Of a stretch of 64,000 nucleotides of DNA, positions 1 through 11,007 are shown one piece after another. The notes beneath the pieces were generated by a model. That model did not search any database. It worked only from the letters and a program-made list of their open reading frames with translations, and was not told where the DNA came from. Source of the stretch: Oxyruncus cristatus (Eukaryota; Chordata; Aves; Passeriformes; Cotingidae); contig VXAY01001316.1 in the NCBI GenBank assembly GCA_013399855.1, positions 224,680 through 288,679 on the forward strand, given 5' to 3'. Position numbers and translations under genes: made by a program. The number at the start of each line of letters is the position of its first letter. Position 1 is the first letter of the stretch.

Positions 1-225
1 CTGTCCCTGAGAGCGTTGTCCAAACGCTCCTGGAGCTCTGGCTCGGGAAAAACTCTGGCTCTGGGAAAGCTCAGGCTCAGGAACTCTGTGCAAACAGAGA
101 CATGTCCAGGTTACCTCATTTAACGGGAACCAAGTCACACCTTCAGTCCTGCAGCTGCCCCGGGCAGAGGGAGCAGCACCAGCCGGGGACAGGGAGGAAG
201 AAGATGCATGTCTGGAGATGCCAAC
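1..225. other. Unique sequence, no feature seen
   Basis: No repeat family, gene or regulatory pattern is recognised in this left-edge stretch before the first CR1 fragment. Confidence 0.5.
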
Positions 226-350
226 CATAGAACCACGGACAGGTTTGGGTTGGAAGGGACATTAAAGCCCATCCAGTGCCACCCCCTGCCATGGGCAGGG
301 ACACCTTCTGCTAGCCCAGGTTGCTCCAAGCCCTGTCCAACGTGGCCTTT
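226..350 (-). mobile_element. CR1 LINE fragment, 3' end
   Basis: This is the 3'-terminal ~125 bp of a CR1 retrotransposon read on the minus strand. The plus strand shows the reverse complement of the CR1 3' UTR: GGTTGGAAGGGACATTAAAG, then the 'ccaccccctgccatgggcaggg' block and the 'cccaggttgctccaagccc' block. The ATTCTATGAT tail is reduced to 'accatagaacc'. The copy stops near 350 where similarity to the family ends, so it is severely 5'-truncated, as is usual for CR1. It belongs to the same 3'-end group as the copies at 11713, 18652, 24080, 39437 and 42664. Confidence 0.9.
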
Positions 351-448
351 TCACCAGTGCAGCTGGAAGCAAGTTCATCAATACCCACGGCCCCGTAAGT
401 GTTCCTCCTCCGTGCTCATCTCCAGCAGCAAGCTCGGGATGCCAAGAG

Positions 449-493
449 AATCAGGGAGCAACACATAATACAGGCATTGGGGTTCTTCAGAAA
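449..493 (+). repeat. Local direct repeat, copy 1
   Basis: This 45-bp segment matches 1496-1540. The last 26 bases (468-493 and 1515-1540) are identical and the first 19 differ at a few positions. Both copies are in the same orientation, 1,047 bp apart. I do not recognise the sequence as part of CR1 or another avian repeat. Confidence 0.85.
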
Positions 494-1495
494 GAGAGAG
501 GGGAGTCCAGGGGCTTGCTGAAGGTGGACAAACAGACAAATAAGGCTTCAAACTAGGGGTGAGGGCAAACACCTCGCCCCGTGGTTCATCTCTGCACTGG
601 GTCTTGGTGAAGAAGTACCCAGATGCTCCCTGGCTGCTGAGTGACCCCTGTGGGAACATCCCCAGAGCCCTCTCAATCAGCAGAGCCCAGCAGGGCAGAG
701 ACAATGAGCACAGAGCTCTAATCTCTCTGCTCCCCCAAGGATCAGCTCCAGGCTTTGGTCCCACAGATACAGCCAAGCCTCAGGCCCAGGTGGCTTTAGC
801 AGCAAATCTGGCTCCTTGGCAATCAAGGTTCAGCTCTGAGAGAGACAGTTGCACCTATCACTGCATTTATTGATTGCTGGGATGTTGATAAACAATTGAT
901 TTTTTTTTCTGCAAGTGTCACCTGGAAGGAGTTTTATACTTCTCTCTCTGGGGGGCAAGCGATAGCAAGAGCCTAAGAAACACAAAGAAAGCAAACTGTC
1001 TTCTGCTCAGGCAGATAATTCCTGCTGGAAAGTGGCTGAGTAACAGAAATAAGTTGCTTTTTCCGGGATTTGGGAGACTACCACGGGGGGAGATGGGAAA
1101 AGCATTTACTCAGTGCTTTGGCTCAGATATGAGAATGTCACTTTGGTGCCTTATCAAAGAAATCCAACATCTCCAGCCCCGTGGCTTGAGCCAGTTACAG
1201 AGCAATAACTGATCCACCTGACGAGATGGGAATCAGCTCTCAGCACATGCCTGTGATAGATCATAGGCCAAGGAGAACAAAGGTTGTTGGGACCGTGGGA
1301 GGTGTGTGACAATGCACAAACTGTGTAGAGGAGAAAGCAGCCCCACATAAGCCCTGTTGGGAGAATTCCATACAGAGAGCTCTTGAGGAAAAAAAAAAAA
1401 AACAGCCAGGCTTTTAGAGAGGACAAGAAAAATGCAAGTTACCTGGGTCTGTGACCACCTGAAAATTGATGCTACATATCACATTAGAGACCAGA

Positions 1496-1540
1496 AATCA
1501 GGGAGCAAAATGTGATACAGGCATTGGGGTTCTTCAGAAA
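1496..1540 (+). repeat. Local direct repeat, copy 2
   Basis: Second copy of the 45-bp segment at 449-493, same strand, with 26 identical bases at its right end. The sequences outside the repeat differ completely between the copies, so the shared unit ends sharply. Confidence 0.85.
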
Positions 1541-2950
1541 AACAGGACCTTGTACTACCCTAACTTGGGAAAATTTAAGTAGCAAAGCAAACAGGGCACA
1601 CTGGAAACCAGGCCCTGCCAGCTCTGATCTCCCCAGAAATCCCCAGGTGCTGCAGAGCTCTGCTGGGAGAGTCCTCTAAGGAATTCCAAGCGTGCTGTGT
1701 GGATCTGGGCATTTCTCTCTGGACACCAGCCCTGTGTGTGCTGTCAGGGTCTACAGAGAAAGAGCTTCTTCCTCAACTTCTTTCTGCTCTCCCTTAAGCA
1801 TTCCCAAAAAAAAACACACAATGGCCAGGAAACATCTCCACCACATACAGCTTCAAAATCCAGTGCCCACAGACTGGAGGGATGTGGTGAATCCCTGTGC
1901 TGGACCACTTCCCACCTTTCCCAAAGCACAGCTTCCTCAGTACCTTCCCAAAACTCACAGCTTCCCCAGCACCTTTCCCAAACTTACAGCTTCCTCAGTA
2001 GCTCCAAAAAAGGAAGTCTTGGTCCTTCTCTGCCTGAATAAAAGGATTTGTAGGATTTGAAGATGTTTTCTGAAACAAGAGCTTCCATCCATAAATGCCC
2101 TTTGGCCTCTGTGTCACCTACGTTCTCATCACTACAATAATTCATCAGCAAACACCTGACAGGTTTGGGAAGGCTGACTCAGGAGACTGAGACCAGATTC
2201 AGCCAAAAACACTTGCTCTGATTGATTTTCTTCCTAAAAAAGAATTTCAGCTTCCTCTTCTGCATTCTGTGTGGCAGCTCTTGCACAAGTTAAAGTCTCC
2301 AGGAAAGCTGCTCTGTGCTAAGAGGTGATTCACTTCTGCCAAAAAGGATACCAGCCCCATTTTCAGTGATATAAGGAGTTCACTGATGGGGTTACTATCA
2401 TTATCAAAGATCAGAGCCAGGATTAGTATCATTATCAAAATCAGCCTACCAATGCCATTTCCTCCACTTATCTTCAAATCCTCGACTCTATCAGAGGATG
2501 TTGACCTTTATATCAAAAAATGTCGAGCAGCCTATTTATTAGAAAGCTCCAAATTAGATGACCTAGAAGGAGAAAGCTTTCCCAGTGACTCTCACCCCCA
2601 CCCCCTCAGCAGGTCCAAGGCCCTGCAAAGTGCACAGGCAGGTTGGAGCCAGGGCGCAGGGACCCAGCTCCAGGCTCGGCACAACAGGCTGGTTGATTGA
2701 AGGAGGTGTGCTAATGGATGGGGCAGCGCAGCCAGCAGGTGTTGGACAATTCCTGCTGAGGACTGGGGGATACATCCCTCATCCCAGCTGGGAACTGTGA
2801 AACCTCGGCCTTGCTAACAGAGAGTGAGGCTTGGGACTGAGCTCGGAGCAGAGGAAGCCTCAGCAGCACCTCACCAGGCTGAGGACGGGGTGGTGGGGCT
2901 GGGAAATGGGCCACAGTCCTTCTCCAGCTCGGGGGCCTGGGGAGGAAACT

Positions 2951-3006
2951 ACAGAAGCACAGGATATGCTGAGTTGGAAGGGACCTACAAGGATCATCCA
3001 GCCTTG
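2951..3006 (-). mobile_element. CR1 LINE fragment, extreme 3' end
   Basis: About 55 bp matching the reverse complement of the terminal CR1 3' UTR: 'atatgctgagttggaaggg' followed by 'acctacaaggatcatccag'. It belongs to the 'ctgagctgggagggacccacaagg' 3'-end group seen at 3421, 37440, 50128 and 57014. Only the last bases of the element are present. Confidence 0.75.
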
Positions 3007-3420
3007 CCTTTCCATACGCTGTGGTTTTGTGTCCTGCCTTGGAAGTCTGTTATCTCTGCATGTCTCAAGCAAGGTTCCCTGTACCTGCAGCTCCTGCCAC
3101 CCCACACATGCCCCAGTCAGCGATGCTCCTCCCCCTAGACCCACCTTCACCCCAAACCCACACCTGTCACCCTAAAAGGCAGGAGCCATCTTAAATCTCC
3201 TGGAGTTTCCTGTCGGAGCAGATCAGTTCACACTGTGAGGGGAAGAGCAGACACCCAGCTGGGGGGTACAGGGATGCACCTGACCCCTCTTATTCATTTG
3301 GGCCCACCAAAGCAAGTTCACACCGTGGGGCAGGAGGCCCACGGGCAGCACAACAAACCCTGACCCTGCAACTGAGGTTCCTCCTCTCTTGTACACAGCC
3401 AAGAAATTTATAGTCACGGA
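3007..3420. other. Unique sequence between two CR1 fragments
   Basis: No gene or known repeat is recognised in these ~410 bases. The flanking fragments (2951-3006 and 3421-3930) have the same orientation and subfamily. Confidence 0.45.
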
Positions 3421-3930
3421 CTCACAGACTGTGCTGAGCTGGGAGGGACCCACAAGGACCATCCAGTCCAACCCTCACCCTGCACAGGCCCAGCCCCAAG
3501 AGTCCCCCCCTGTGCCCCAGAGGATCATCCCAACCCTCCTGGAGCTCTGGCAGCCTTGGGGCTGTGCCCACTGCCCTGGGGAGCCTGGGCAGTGCCAACC
3601 ACCCTCTGGGGGAAGAACCTTGTCCTGAGATCCAACCTGAGCCTGCCCTGACACAGCTCCAGCCCTTCCCTGGGTGCTGTCCCTGGTCCCCCAGAGCAGA
3701 GCTCAGTCCTGCCCCTCCTCTGCCCCTGCCCAGGCAGTTGGAACTGCACTGAGGTCTCCCCTCAGCCTCCTCTGCTCCAGCTGAACACACCAAGTGCCCT
3801 CAGTGTCCTCCCACGGCTCCAAATCAAGGCCCTGCCTCATCCTCATGGACTCCTCTGGGCATTTTAACTTCATGTCTTTCTTATGTTGTGGTGCCCAAAA
3901 CTGCCCCAATATTCAGGGTGAAGCTGCAAT
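3421..3930 (-). mobile_element. CR1 LINE fragment: ORF2 C-terminus plus 3' UTR
   Basis: A ~510-bp, 5'-truncated CR1 copy on the minus strand. On that strand, 3909 down to 3703 still reads as the C-terminal tail of CR1 ORF2 (the endonuclease/reverse-transcriptase protein): QFWAPQHKKDMKL, and after a degraded stretch RRLRGDL. The rest is the 3' UTR, ending at 3421 with 'cacagactgtgctgagctgg'. It is nearly identical over most of its length to the copy at 37440 and, over its 3' part, to the one at 57014, so it belongs to a comparatively young group. It lacks the reverse-transcriptase domain and is not functional. Confidence 0.95.
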
Positions 3931-4454
3931 GGCTGCAGGACTCTGGACCAGGATGGGGATGTGCATCCCACAGTCTTTTCCTAAAGCTTTCCATATCCAT
4001 TGTTTGGGTCAGGCTAAAGCTGACTCCCAGCTCTGACAGCAATATAAGGCAAAAATGAATGTGTTGGAAAGAGAAGACCGGGATACAAACATCATGCCTG
4101 TGGCTCCAGCTCTGGCAAGTAGGAACGGGTCCCAAATCTTTGGGATGCCAGCACCCACCCAACTACAGCTTGGCAAACATCTGGGCAGGATCTACCTCTC
4201 ATCATCTTTCCATCTTGACACCCAACATCGCATTCCCAGCAGTCCTGAGGTCTCACAACTCACCCACACTGGGGCCACTTGGGATCTTGTCACTTCACAC
4301 CCCGGGCTGCTCCTTCACAGCCTTTCTGCCCCATATTTTTACCAGAGGGATCTGTCATTGAACTCAGCCCCAAAGTCCCACATTGCTCATGCAAAACTCC
4401 CACTGGAGTCCAAAGGAACATAAAATAAAACCAGCTGCTCTTTGCTGTCACAGC
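3931..4454. other. Unique sequence, no feature seen
   Basis: No gene or repeat is recognised. Overlapping open frames at 4055-4423 and 4059-4361 have no recognisable domain and are probably chance. Confidence 0.45.
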
Positions 4455-4800
4455 CTAAAGTGCATTAATGTCTTTTTATCTTCGTGGGGGCACTGTGGCC
4501 GACCCCTGCTTCCATGCAATTGGTGTTAATAAAATCTCTCTCTGCAGAAGTGACAAGGGAAAGATACACTTCAATTGGCATGTTTTATCTGAATTGAAAT
4601 TCGAGTGCAAGTCTCGTGTTTCATAAAACCCTCCGCTGATAGCTCTCACCTGCCACCCTCCTCCGAGACCGGCCTTCGGGCTGATTATTCCCGGAGAAAA
4701 CATCTATATAAGGCATCCCCCAGCTTTGGCTTGCAATCAACAAGTCGTCTTTGAAACACTTATTTCAGGCAGCTTAGGTAATTTTCATTGCAAAATTAAA
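4455..4800. promoter_or_regulatory. Candidate conserved regulatory element with a TATA box
   Basis: This AT-rich block stands out from its surroundings and contains clustered homeodomain-type and CCAAT-like motifs ('gtgttaataaaatc', 'cttcaattggcatg', 'ctgattattcccg'). A TATATAAG core at 4705-4712 is a good TATA box; if used, initiation would fall near 4735-4742, and a possible splice donor follows at about 4774 (CTTAG/GTAATT). No coding frame starts downstream, so a non-coding transcript or an enhancer is the more likely reading. Conservation cannot be measured here; the call rests on sequence texture. Confidence 0.3.
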
Positions 4801-6261
4801 AGGAAAAAATTGTCCAGAGACAAAGCATTACCCAGAGCTCATGGGAAATAAGAGACGGAAGAGATCTGGAGCTGTGGCCAAAAACTGCTTCGTTTAGAGC
4901 TAGTGAAGAGTCCTTGGAGCTGTGAGGCAGTACCTGAAGGGAGACCTGAGGAAATGAAAGCAGCTGTTGCAGCCTCCTCAGCGAGGGAGGACAGGGGCTG
5001 TGGGCTGGAGCTGAGCACAGGTGTCCAACAGCTCCACAGGAGGAAGAAATGCTATGGAAGTAGGTGGGAAAGAGGAGGAGAACCAGGTGCACAGCCGAGC
5101 AAGGAACACGCCCGACTGCAAAGCCAGCCAGGGTTCCTGGCCAACTTCAAAAGCGGGAGGTGGGAGGAATAACTCCCAGGCATAAAGGGTTGGATTGCCA
5201 CATTGCTGAGGTGGGCAGAAAGCCACCAGCGTGGAAGGGAAGCAAAGGGTTGCTGACGAGAGCCAGGGAGCAGCGTCCTCTCCTGATGCCATGGACACTG
5301 ATCCCTATTCCCTGCCATCCCAAGAGACAGGGCTAAAACACGTGTCCCTCTGTCTGTTGGTGTGCTGGTGAGCTGAGGGTAATGCTCTACCCCATGTGCC
5401 ACCTTCCAGTTAAGCCTGGATGGCCACATGAAGCCCTTAAGGCACATAGAAATTCTTCTGCAGGTCTTTCACTGGAGCCTTGGTAGCCTCAGAACCAAGG
5501 GCAAACACTGTCCCACTGGCTTCTCCAACCTCCCCAGCTATCCCTTTTCCAGCCCAACCTTCTCCTTTCCCTATCTACAAAATAACTTCATCCTGCTTAG
5601 ATTTGGCTCTTGAAATCAGAGATTCAGGCAGGGTTTTCTCTGGTTTCATGCTGCCTCTTCCCTGCAAATCACTGCTTCTGTCCTCAGTTGATATTAACCA
5701 TTTCACCAGAAGCTCCTTATCTACACAAGCTGCTATTGAGACCAACTCTATCTGTCCATGCCAAATGCAAAGAAATTATGAATGTGCTCCATCAGTCAAG
5801 GCAGGAAAAGTCAGAGCAATGCAAAGAGACAGTAAGCAAGCAAAATATCCACAGAGTATTTCAGAAGTAAATCAAGTTACGGAAACAATAAAGGAAATAG
5901 AGATTTTTGTCTGCAATTACCACTGCTGTTGCTGCTCCCATCATACAGACAGTTCTGCAGCAGCAAAATGAAGAAGTGACTTGCACTTTTAAAGTTTCAA
6001 CATTCCATTGGCAATAGAACATTATTTTTTTTCCAGTCGGGAGAACGGGTGTAAATCTCCCTCTCTGCTTCCCCACTTCGCCAGCTCTACAGAGAGGGAA
6101 CTCAGCTGGAACTAGAGAATTAGAGTCAAAATCACAGCAGAACTGAGGCTACTGATGAAACCCAGCCAGGACCACCCCACCCAGAGGTCCAGCCAAACTT
6201 TCTGCAGGAGGTTTTGACCAGAGAGCCAATGACTGCAGCCCTAAAGCCCCCTCTGCCCAGC
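4801..6261. other. Unique sequence, no feature seen
   Basis: No recognised gene or repeat. The longest plus-strand open frame (5480-5971, 163 codons) has no recognisable domain or signal sequence. Confidence 0.45.
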
Positions 6262-6560
6262 AAAGCACAACTGAAGGAATTAATTAACCACTTTCTTGGT
6301 GCATTTGTCATCGTTTCCAGTTGCAGCAGGTGAAGCCCCCTCTCCCCAGTCCATATGCAAGCAATGACAACGATGGTTTCTTGCTCTATGCCACACCAGT
6401 ATTGCTGCCTTGGTGTTGGAAAAGGATAAAATATTGGCTCGCCCTGTCTAATTGGTCATGGAAGGCAAGTGATTATAGACTGGGATAGAGAAGGCGGCGA
6501 TTCGTGTTTTACAACTAATTTAATTAATAATCCACAGTTAATTTATGGCTGTGTCTCAAT
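6262..6560. promoter_or_regulatory. Candidate conserved regulatory element
   Basis: An AT-rich block bracketed by two identical TTAATTAA paired-homeodomain cores at 6280-6287 and 6520-6527, 240 bp apart. Between them lie an ATATGCAA POU-like half site (6353-6360) and two inverted CCAAT boxes (ATTGG at 6433-6437 and 6451-6455). The clustering of developmental transcription-factor motifs with no coding potential is typical of vertebrate enhancers. This is inference from motif density; binding and conservation are untested. Confidence 0.35.
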
Positions 6561-8649
6561 AGGCAGAAAGGAGAGGTGTGACTGCTGTGGATCAGGACAC
6601 AGCCCAGCAGCTCTGCCAAGTGCAGGGTGACAGCTCGACCTTGAGAGGTCCTGGGAACTCACCACTTCCAAATCCCAACCCCTTCCTGTGAGCGTGGGGG
6701 GATGGAGGAACCCCCCTCGGAGATAATCCCTGACAAGGAGTCCTGATGTGCTCAGACACGTGGGGACAGAAGCTGGGACAGAAGGACCGTCTCCCTGCAA
6801 GGCACTGGAGCGGAGCAGCCCAGCAGGGTCTCGCCTTCAGCCAGGAAATGCCCTTGGAATGTTCTGCTTGTTAAAATCTTGTGCAGTCTGAGCTGCCTGC
6901 AACTCCTTCCATCCCAGACAAGCCACCCCTGAAAGTCAAATCCTGTGGCAGCGGTACATAAAGTACCGTAAACAGAGATTTTGTCCTCAGCGTGGAGCTT
7001 TCCCGGCTTTGTTGGACCCTTCCATCTGCCTGAGCGAATTTTCCCATGCAGCCTTTGTTGCAGACCTGAGGAGATCCCTCACCCGGCCCAGCCTGAGGGA
7101 AGGGTCTCACTCCCACATGACCCCGGTCCCTCCCCTCTCAGGGCAGGATTTTCAGGAGCAGGAGTAAATGGAGCTCCACTGCAGCCAGGATGGAAACAAT
7201 GATCTGCATAAGCCGGGAGCTGCCTCAAGAGGACCCCAAGCCCGGGCTCAGTTAAGACCCTCCTGCCCATCACAGCCCGGGCCGTGGCTGCCCCTCCACA
7301 ATCCCACCCTCCCCTTTCCTACCTTACTGCAACCTCCTGTGTGGTCACCTCGGGGGCAGTCCCAGGCAGGGAAACACATCCCTGCCTCATTATTCTAATC
7401 ATTCTAATCACCTCATTAGGCCCCGAACACTTACTGCAGCCTGGAGGACAGAGATGAGGTGCCTTTCTCCCTGTCAAGCTCATCTCACCTCTCCTGCCCT
7501 GGGGCTGAACAGGGACAGTCCTTCTGGATATGCAAAGAGAACCTCTAAAAGGCAGAAATGGAAGCCAAAAGGGGCTAAAAATCAGGGATATTGCAGCAAA
7601 TTATGCAGGATGCTGTTGGATACACATGGCAGTGCCAGACTCTGCCTGGAGCTCCCCTATCAGAGGTTTCCTTCCTACTAAAAGAAATGTGTCATATTAA
7701 AGCAGGGATTACAATTAAAATAGAATTGCTGTCCTGCCAGAGTGGAGGAGAGTTTTTATGTCGTTCACTCTCAAAAATCAGACAAAAGGTCAGCAATCAC
7801 TACAATTTGCAAAAACACACAATACAGAAAACAACAGAGAAGAAGTTTGATTATGGTGCTCCAGTCTGAACCAGGGCAAACTTCAGTTCCGCTGAAAGTC
7901 ACATACACCAACTTAAGCTTTAATTTAAAGAGAATATTTTAAACATCTCAGATTTTATGCCCCCCCCCTTTTTTTTTTTTGTTTAATCAAATGAGAAAAT
8001 TAATTCTTAAAACTACTCCTCCTTGGAAAAACACAGGTTTTCAGTGGAAAGCAGCTGAGATGAAAAATTCTTTTGCAGGTTTTCCCTGAAGAGGAAAAGA
8101 CATTTTTCACTGAAAAAAAATGAAAATTGTCTGCTTTCTTTCCTGATGAAAAGGAATGGTGCTTCTGGACAAATCCCTGCAGAGAGGACAGTCCATGCCA
8201 GGGCAACGAGCATCTCCATGGCAGCTGCTTTCCACTGTTGCACTGGCTCCTGATTGCAGGTTGCATTTAAAGCAAAGAATTTGCCTCAACTCAAAACAAA
8301 GCTCTTCAATTTGGCCTTTTCCCAGTGGTTTTGTTGTGGTTTTGAAAGTGAAGCTAAAATCAACAATTACAGAAATTGCTGGGCCTGTGTAACGAGCACT
8401 GCAGTGGAAAATTCCCATCCAGCTCTGGGCCCAAACTCAGAGCAGACCCTGCACACAGGACTTGCTTTGAAGAGCTGAATGAATTTTCCTCTGAGTTATC
8501 AGGAATGCACCAATGAAATATCCTCTTCTGGAATAAAACCCACTCTGCTAACTTCCAGCAAAATCCCAGTTAAAAGGGTTCACTAATGAAACAAAACTTG
8601 CCCTGCCAGCCAAGAGCAGTGGTGCCCTCCTAGTGCAGGGCCTTGTCCC
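6561..8649. other. Unique sequence with a C9T12 tract
   Basis: No gene recognised. It contains the homopolymer switch at 7960-7980 (separate entry) and a short direct repeat 'attctaatcattctaatcac' near 7390-7410 that presents two TAATC homeodomain-type cores. Open frames here are short and featureless. Confidence 0.45.
7960..7980 (+). repeat. Polypyrimidine tract C9T12
   Basis: Nine C followed directly by twelve T. The pure pyrimidine strand can form triplex DNA and is prone to slippage. The second assembly gap (55524-55586) lies between a C13 run and a CCT9 run, the same arrangement. Confidence 0.9.
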
Positions 8650-8880
8650 TGGAAGTGTTTAATTCCATATGTTTCAGAGGATGGAAGGGGAAAAAAAATA
8701 ATTAAAAGGCTCTTAATGCATCTGGCCAATTAAATAAAGCTGTAAATGGTGAGGAAATAATTCCTCCCTGACCCCTGCAGCAATCAGCTGCTGACCTGAA
8801 GCATGAGAATTGATTAGCCTTATCTTACCATAGCATGTAGAACTACAAATGTTATTATTGGCCATAAAATCAGCCAGCCC
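8650..8880. promoter_or_regulatory. Candidate conserved regulatory element
   Basis: An AT-rich block with overlapping motifs: TTAATGCAT (8713-8721), the E-box CATCTG (8719-8724), CCAAT (8726-8730) and a second E-box CAGCTG (8785-8790). E-boxes beside homeodomain sites are typical of neural or muscle enhancers. No frame is open across it. The call is inference from motif density only. Confidence 0.33.
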
Positions 8881-10743
8881 TCCATGGAACCCACTGGTGG
8901 CATTTGGCTCCGTGACCTCCCTCACCATGAATTTTGCTGGCTGGAAGGGGCACCCCCGGGATGGGAAAAGCCTTTCCTGTGGAATTGGGACTGGGGGAGG
9001 TGTTTTCTGAGGGTGAGCAGCCCTGTCCCAGTTTGCCCCAGTCCAGCCCTCAATAAATTTGGTGCTGTGAGGGGTTAAATGCTCAGAATAAGATAAAACT
9101 TTCAGCTCTGAGCTGCTGGTGTCATCCCTCACTGTGGGGGCAAGGGGGGAACCCAGGGCCCTCTCACTCCATTAATAACATGGCTGTCAGCACCAGGATA
9201 AGGGAAATCTGCACTTTTTCCTCAAAGACAGCAAGGCCTGGGGTGGGATCTACCCTTGTCATCCTCCCCAGAACAATCCCACTCTACTGATGCTCACTCA
9301 GACCTGCCCTGGAGTGGAGCCCCCCCGGCCAAATGGCTCTTGCAAACACCAGGGCGTCACGTCTGGGGCTAATCCATAAGGAATTCCTGGCTCTCCCACA
9401 GCACAGAGCAGCCTCTCCATCTGTCACACCTCTCTCCCCTTCCTTTGTGCTGGACTAGACCCACAGGAAAGCATGTTTGGTCTCCAGGTCTGGGAAGCAA
9501 AGTGCCAGGTGATGCTGGGAACAGGGAATGACTTATCTCCTGTGAGAGCAGGAGCTGTGTTACCTGGTGAGCTCAGTGAGTGAGGAAAACACTGACTTGG
9601 GATATCTGGATAAACTACAGCACGTGGTGACTTCGGTACCCAAAGGGTGTGGAGGGGATCTCAGCAGAGCTGTGGCCCAAAATCTGCTGTCCGTGGTGAA
9701 TTTTTGTCCAGTTCAACCCCCCAAGACCACCAGGATGCAGATATTTCCTATGTCCCACACAAACCTACACAGGTGTCTGGAGAGGGGTTGCTCCATGGCA
9801 GGACACAGAAGGCCCCAACAAACTCCAACCATCATTCCAGCCCTGGAAGAATGAGGGGATGCTCTGAGGACATTCTTACATTTGCACTGTGCTGACAAGG
9901 GAATCGAAAGAGGAAGGACCAGCTCTGACCACTCCAGGGCAGCAGCAAAGCCCAGCCCAGTGGTGAAAAATCACTGAGATGGTACAAATGATCCATGCAC
10001 AGGTTTGATGCCTCGGGGGGCCAGTGGCAGAGGCCAAACAGGAGCAACCCATCCTGTTTGGGGCACAGCACCAGCCACTGCCTTCAAATGAGGAGTCAAA
10101 GGTTATCCAAAGGGATGCTGAGACGCAGACTGGAAGAGCTGGTAATTGCACCACATTTCCAGCCTTTTCAAAAGGATTCCCAGCCTTTTGAAGAGGGCTG
10201 CTGTGGAGAGGGGCTGCTCCATGCTGAGGAACATACCCCCTAACCCCTCTTCCTGGCACCAGTGTCACACTGTCCCCTCCAGGGCCCGGCACTGCCCATG
10301 TGCCTCTCCAGAGTCACTGGGAGCCTGAGAGACACCCCCACCCCCTCACACACACTCAGGGGAGCACCTTCCCATTCACAACCCCCAAACAAAGCGTTTC
10401 TTTCCAAAGGAAAAGAAACAGAAGGCAGAGAGAAGAAAAAAAGAAAGGCAGGAGGGGAAGGGGGACAAAAGGGAACGGGCAGCTGCACACTTCAGAGACA
10501 GACCTGCCTGAACTCAGCTCGCCTGCAAACCCATTTCTTTTGATGACAGCCCCAATTAGTGTGTGCTGGCAACCCAGGCAGCAGGGAGCTGGTCTCTATG
10601 GAGAGTGGGAGAGGGAGGGAAGGTTTCATTCACCTGGATGGCTGAAGTCTTTTAGAAAGCTGCCTGTGTGTTAATATTTAATGTGTTCACATGCCTCGAG
10701 CTGAGAAAGGTGGTGAGTATGTTGAGTCAGTGTGAATATGCAG

Positions 10744-10778
10744 CATCCCATCCCATCCCATCCCGTCCCATCCCATCC
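10744..10778 (+). repeat. Pentanucleotide microsatellite (CCCAT)n
   Basis: About seven units of CCCAT with one T-to-G interruption (CCCGT). Such arrays vary in length between individuals. Confidence 0.9.
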
Positions 10779-10986
10779 GGCTCCTGCTCCAGCTCTTCCC
10801 TCATCAGCCTGTGTTGTGCCATGGGGTGACATGGATTTGCAACAGAAGGCAGGACCTGCACAAGCCATGTGCTTTTATGTGATTTCTCCAGGGATGTCCC
10901 TGGGACGTCCAGGACTAATCCTCCAGAGCCTCACTAGTCCCCTTCACCTAAATGAAGGGAAGGAGGAGCAGAAACAGTCATGCTTG

Positions 10987-11007
10987 ATAGTCAACCTGGT
11001 TGACTAT
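10987..11007. repeat. Near-perfect palindrome, 10-bp arms
   Basis: ATAGTCAACC, one central T, then GGTTGACTAT: two perfectly complementary 10-bp arms around one base. Arms extend imperfectly outward (TT/AA after one mismatch). It could be a dimeric transcription-factor site or a small DNA hairpin; I know of no factor with exactly this site. Confidence 0.9.

Larger units (their letters stand above)
351..2950. other. Unique sequence with a dispersed 45-bp duplication
   Basis: No protein-coding exon is recognised. The stretch holds a 45-bp sequence at 449-493 that recurs at 1496-1540, an A-run at about 1389-1402, and a small GATA-type motif group at 2396-2473 (TATCATTATCAAA twice, at 2396-2408 and 2427-2439, then TTATCT at 2468-2473). 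Open frames here are short and of biased composition; I see no domain in any of them. Confidence 0.5.

Noticed and set aside
3422..3793. Long minus-strand frames across the CR1 3' UTR (also at 37442-37816 and 57020-57349)
   Set aside because: These are open frames in GC-rich CR1 3' UTR. They recur because the repeats are similar, not because they encode a protein family.
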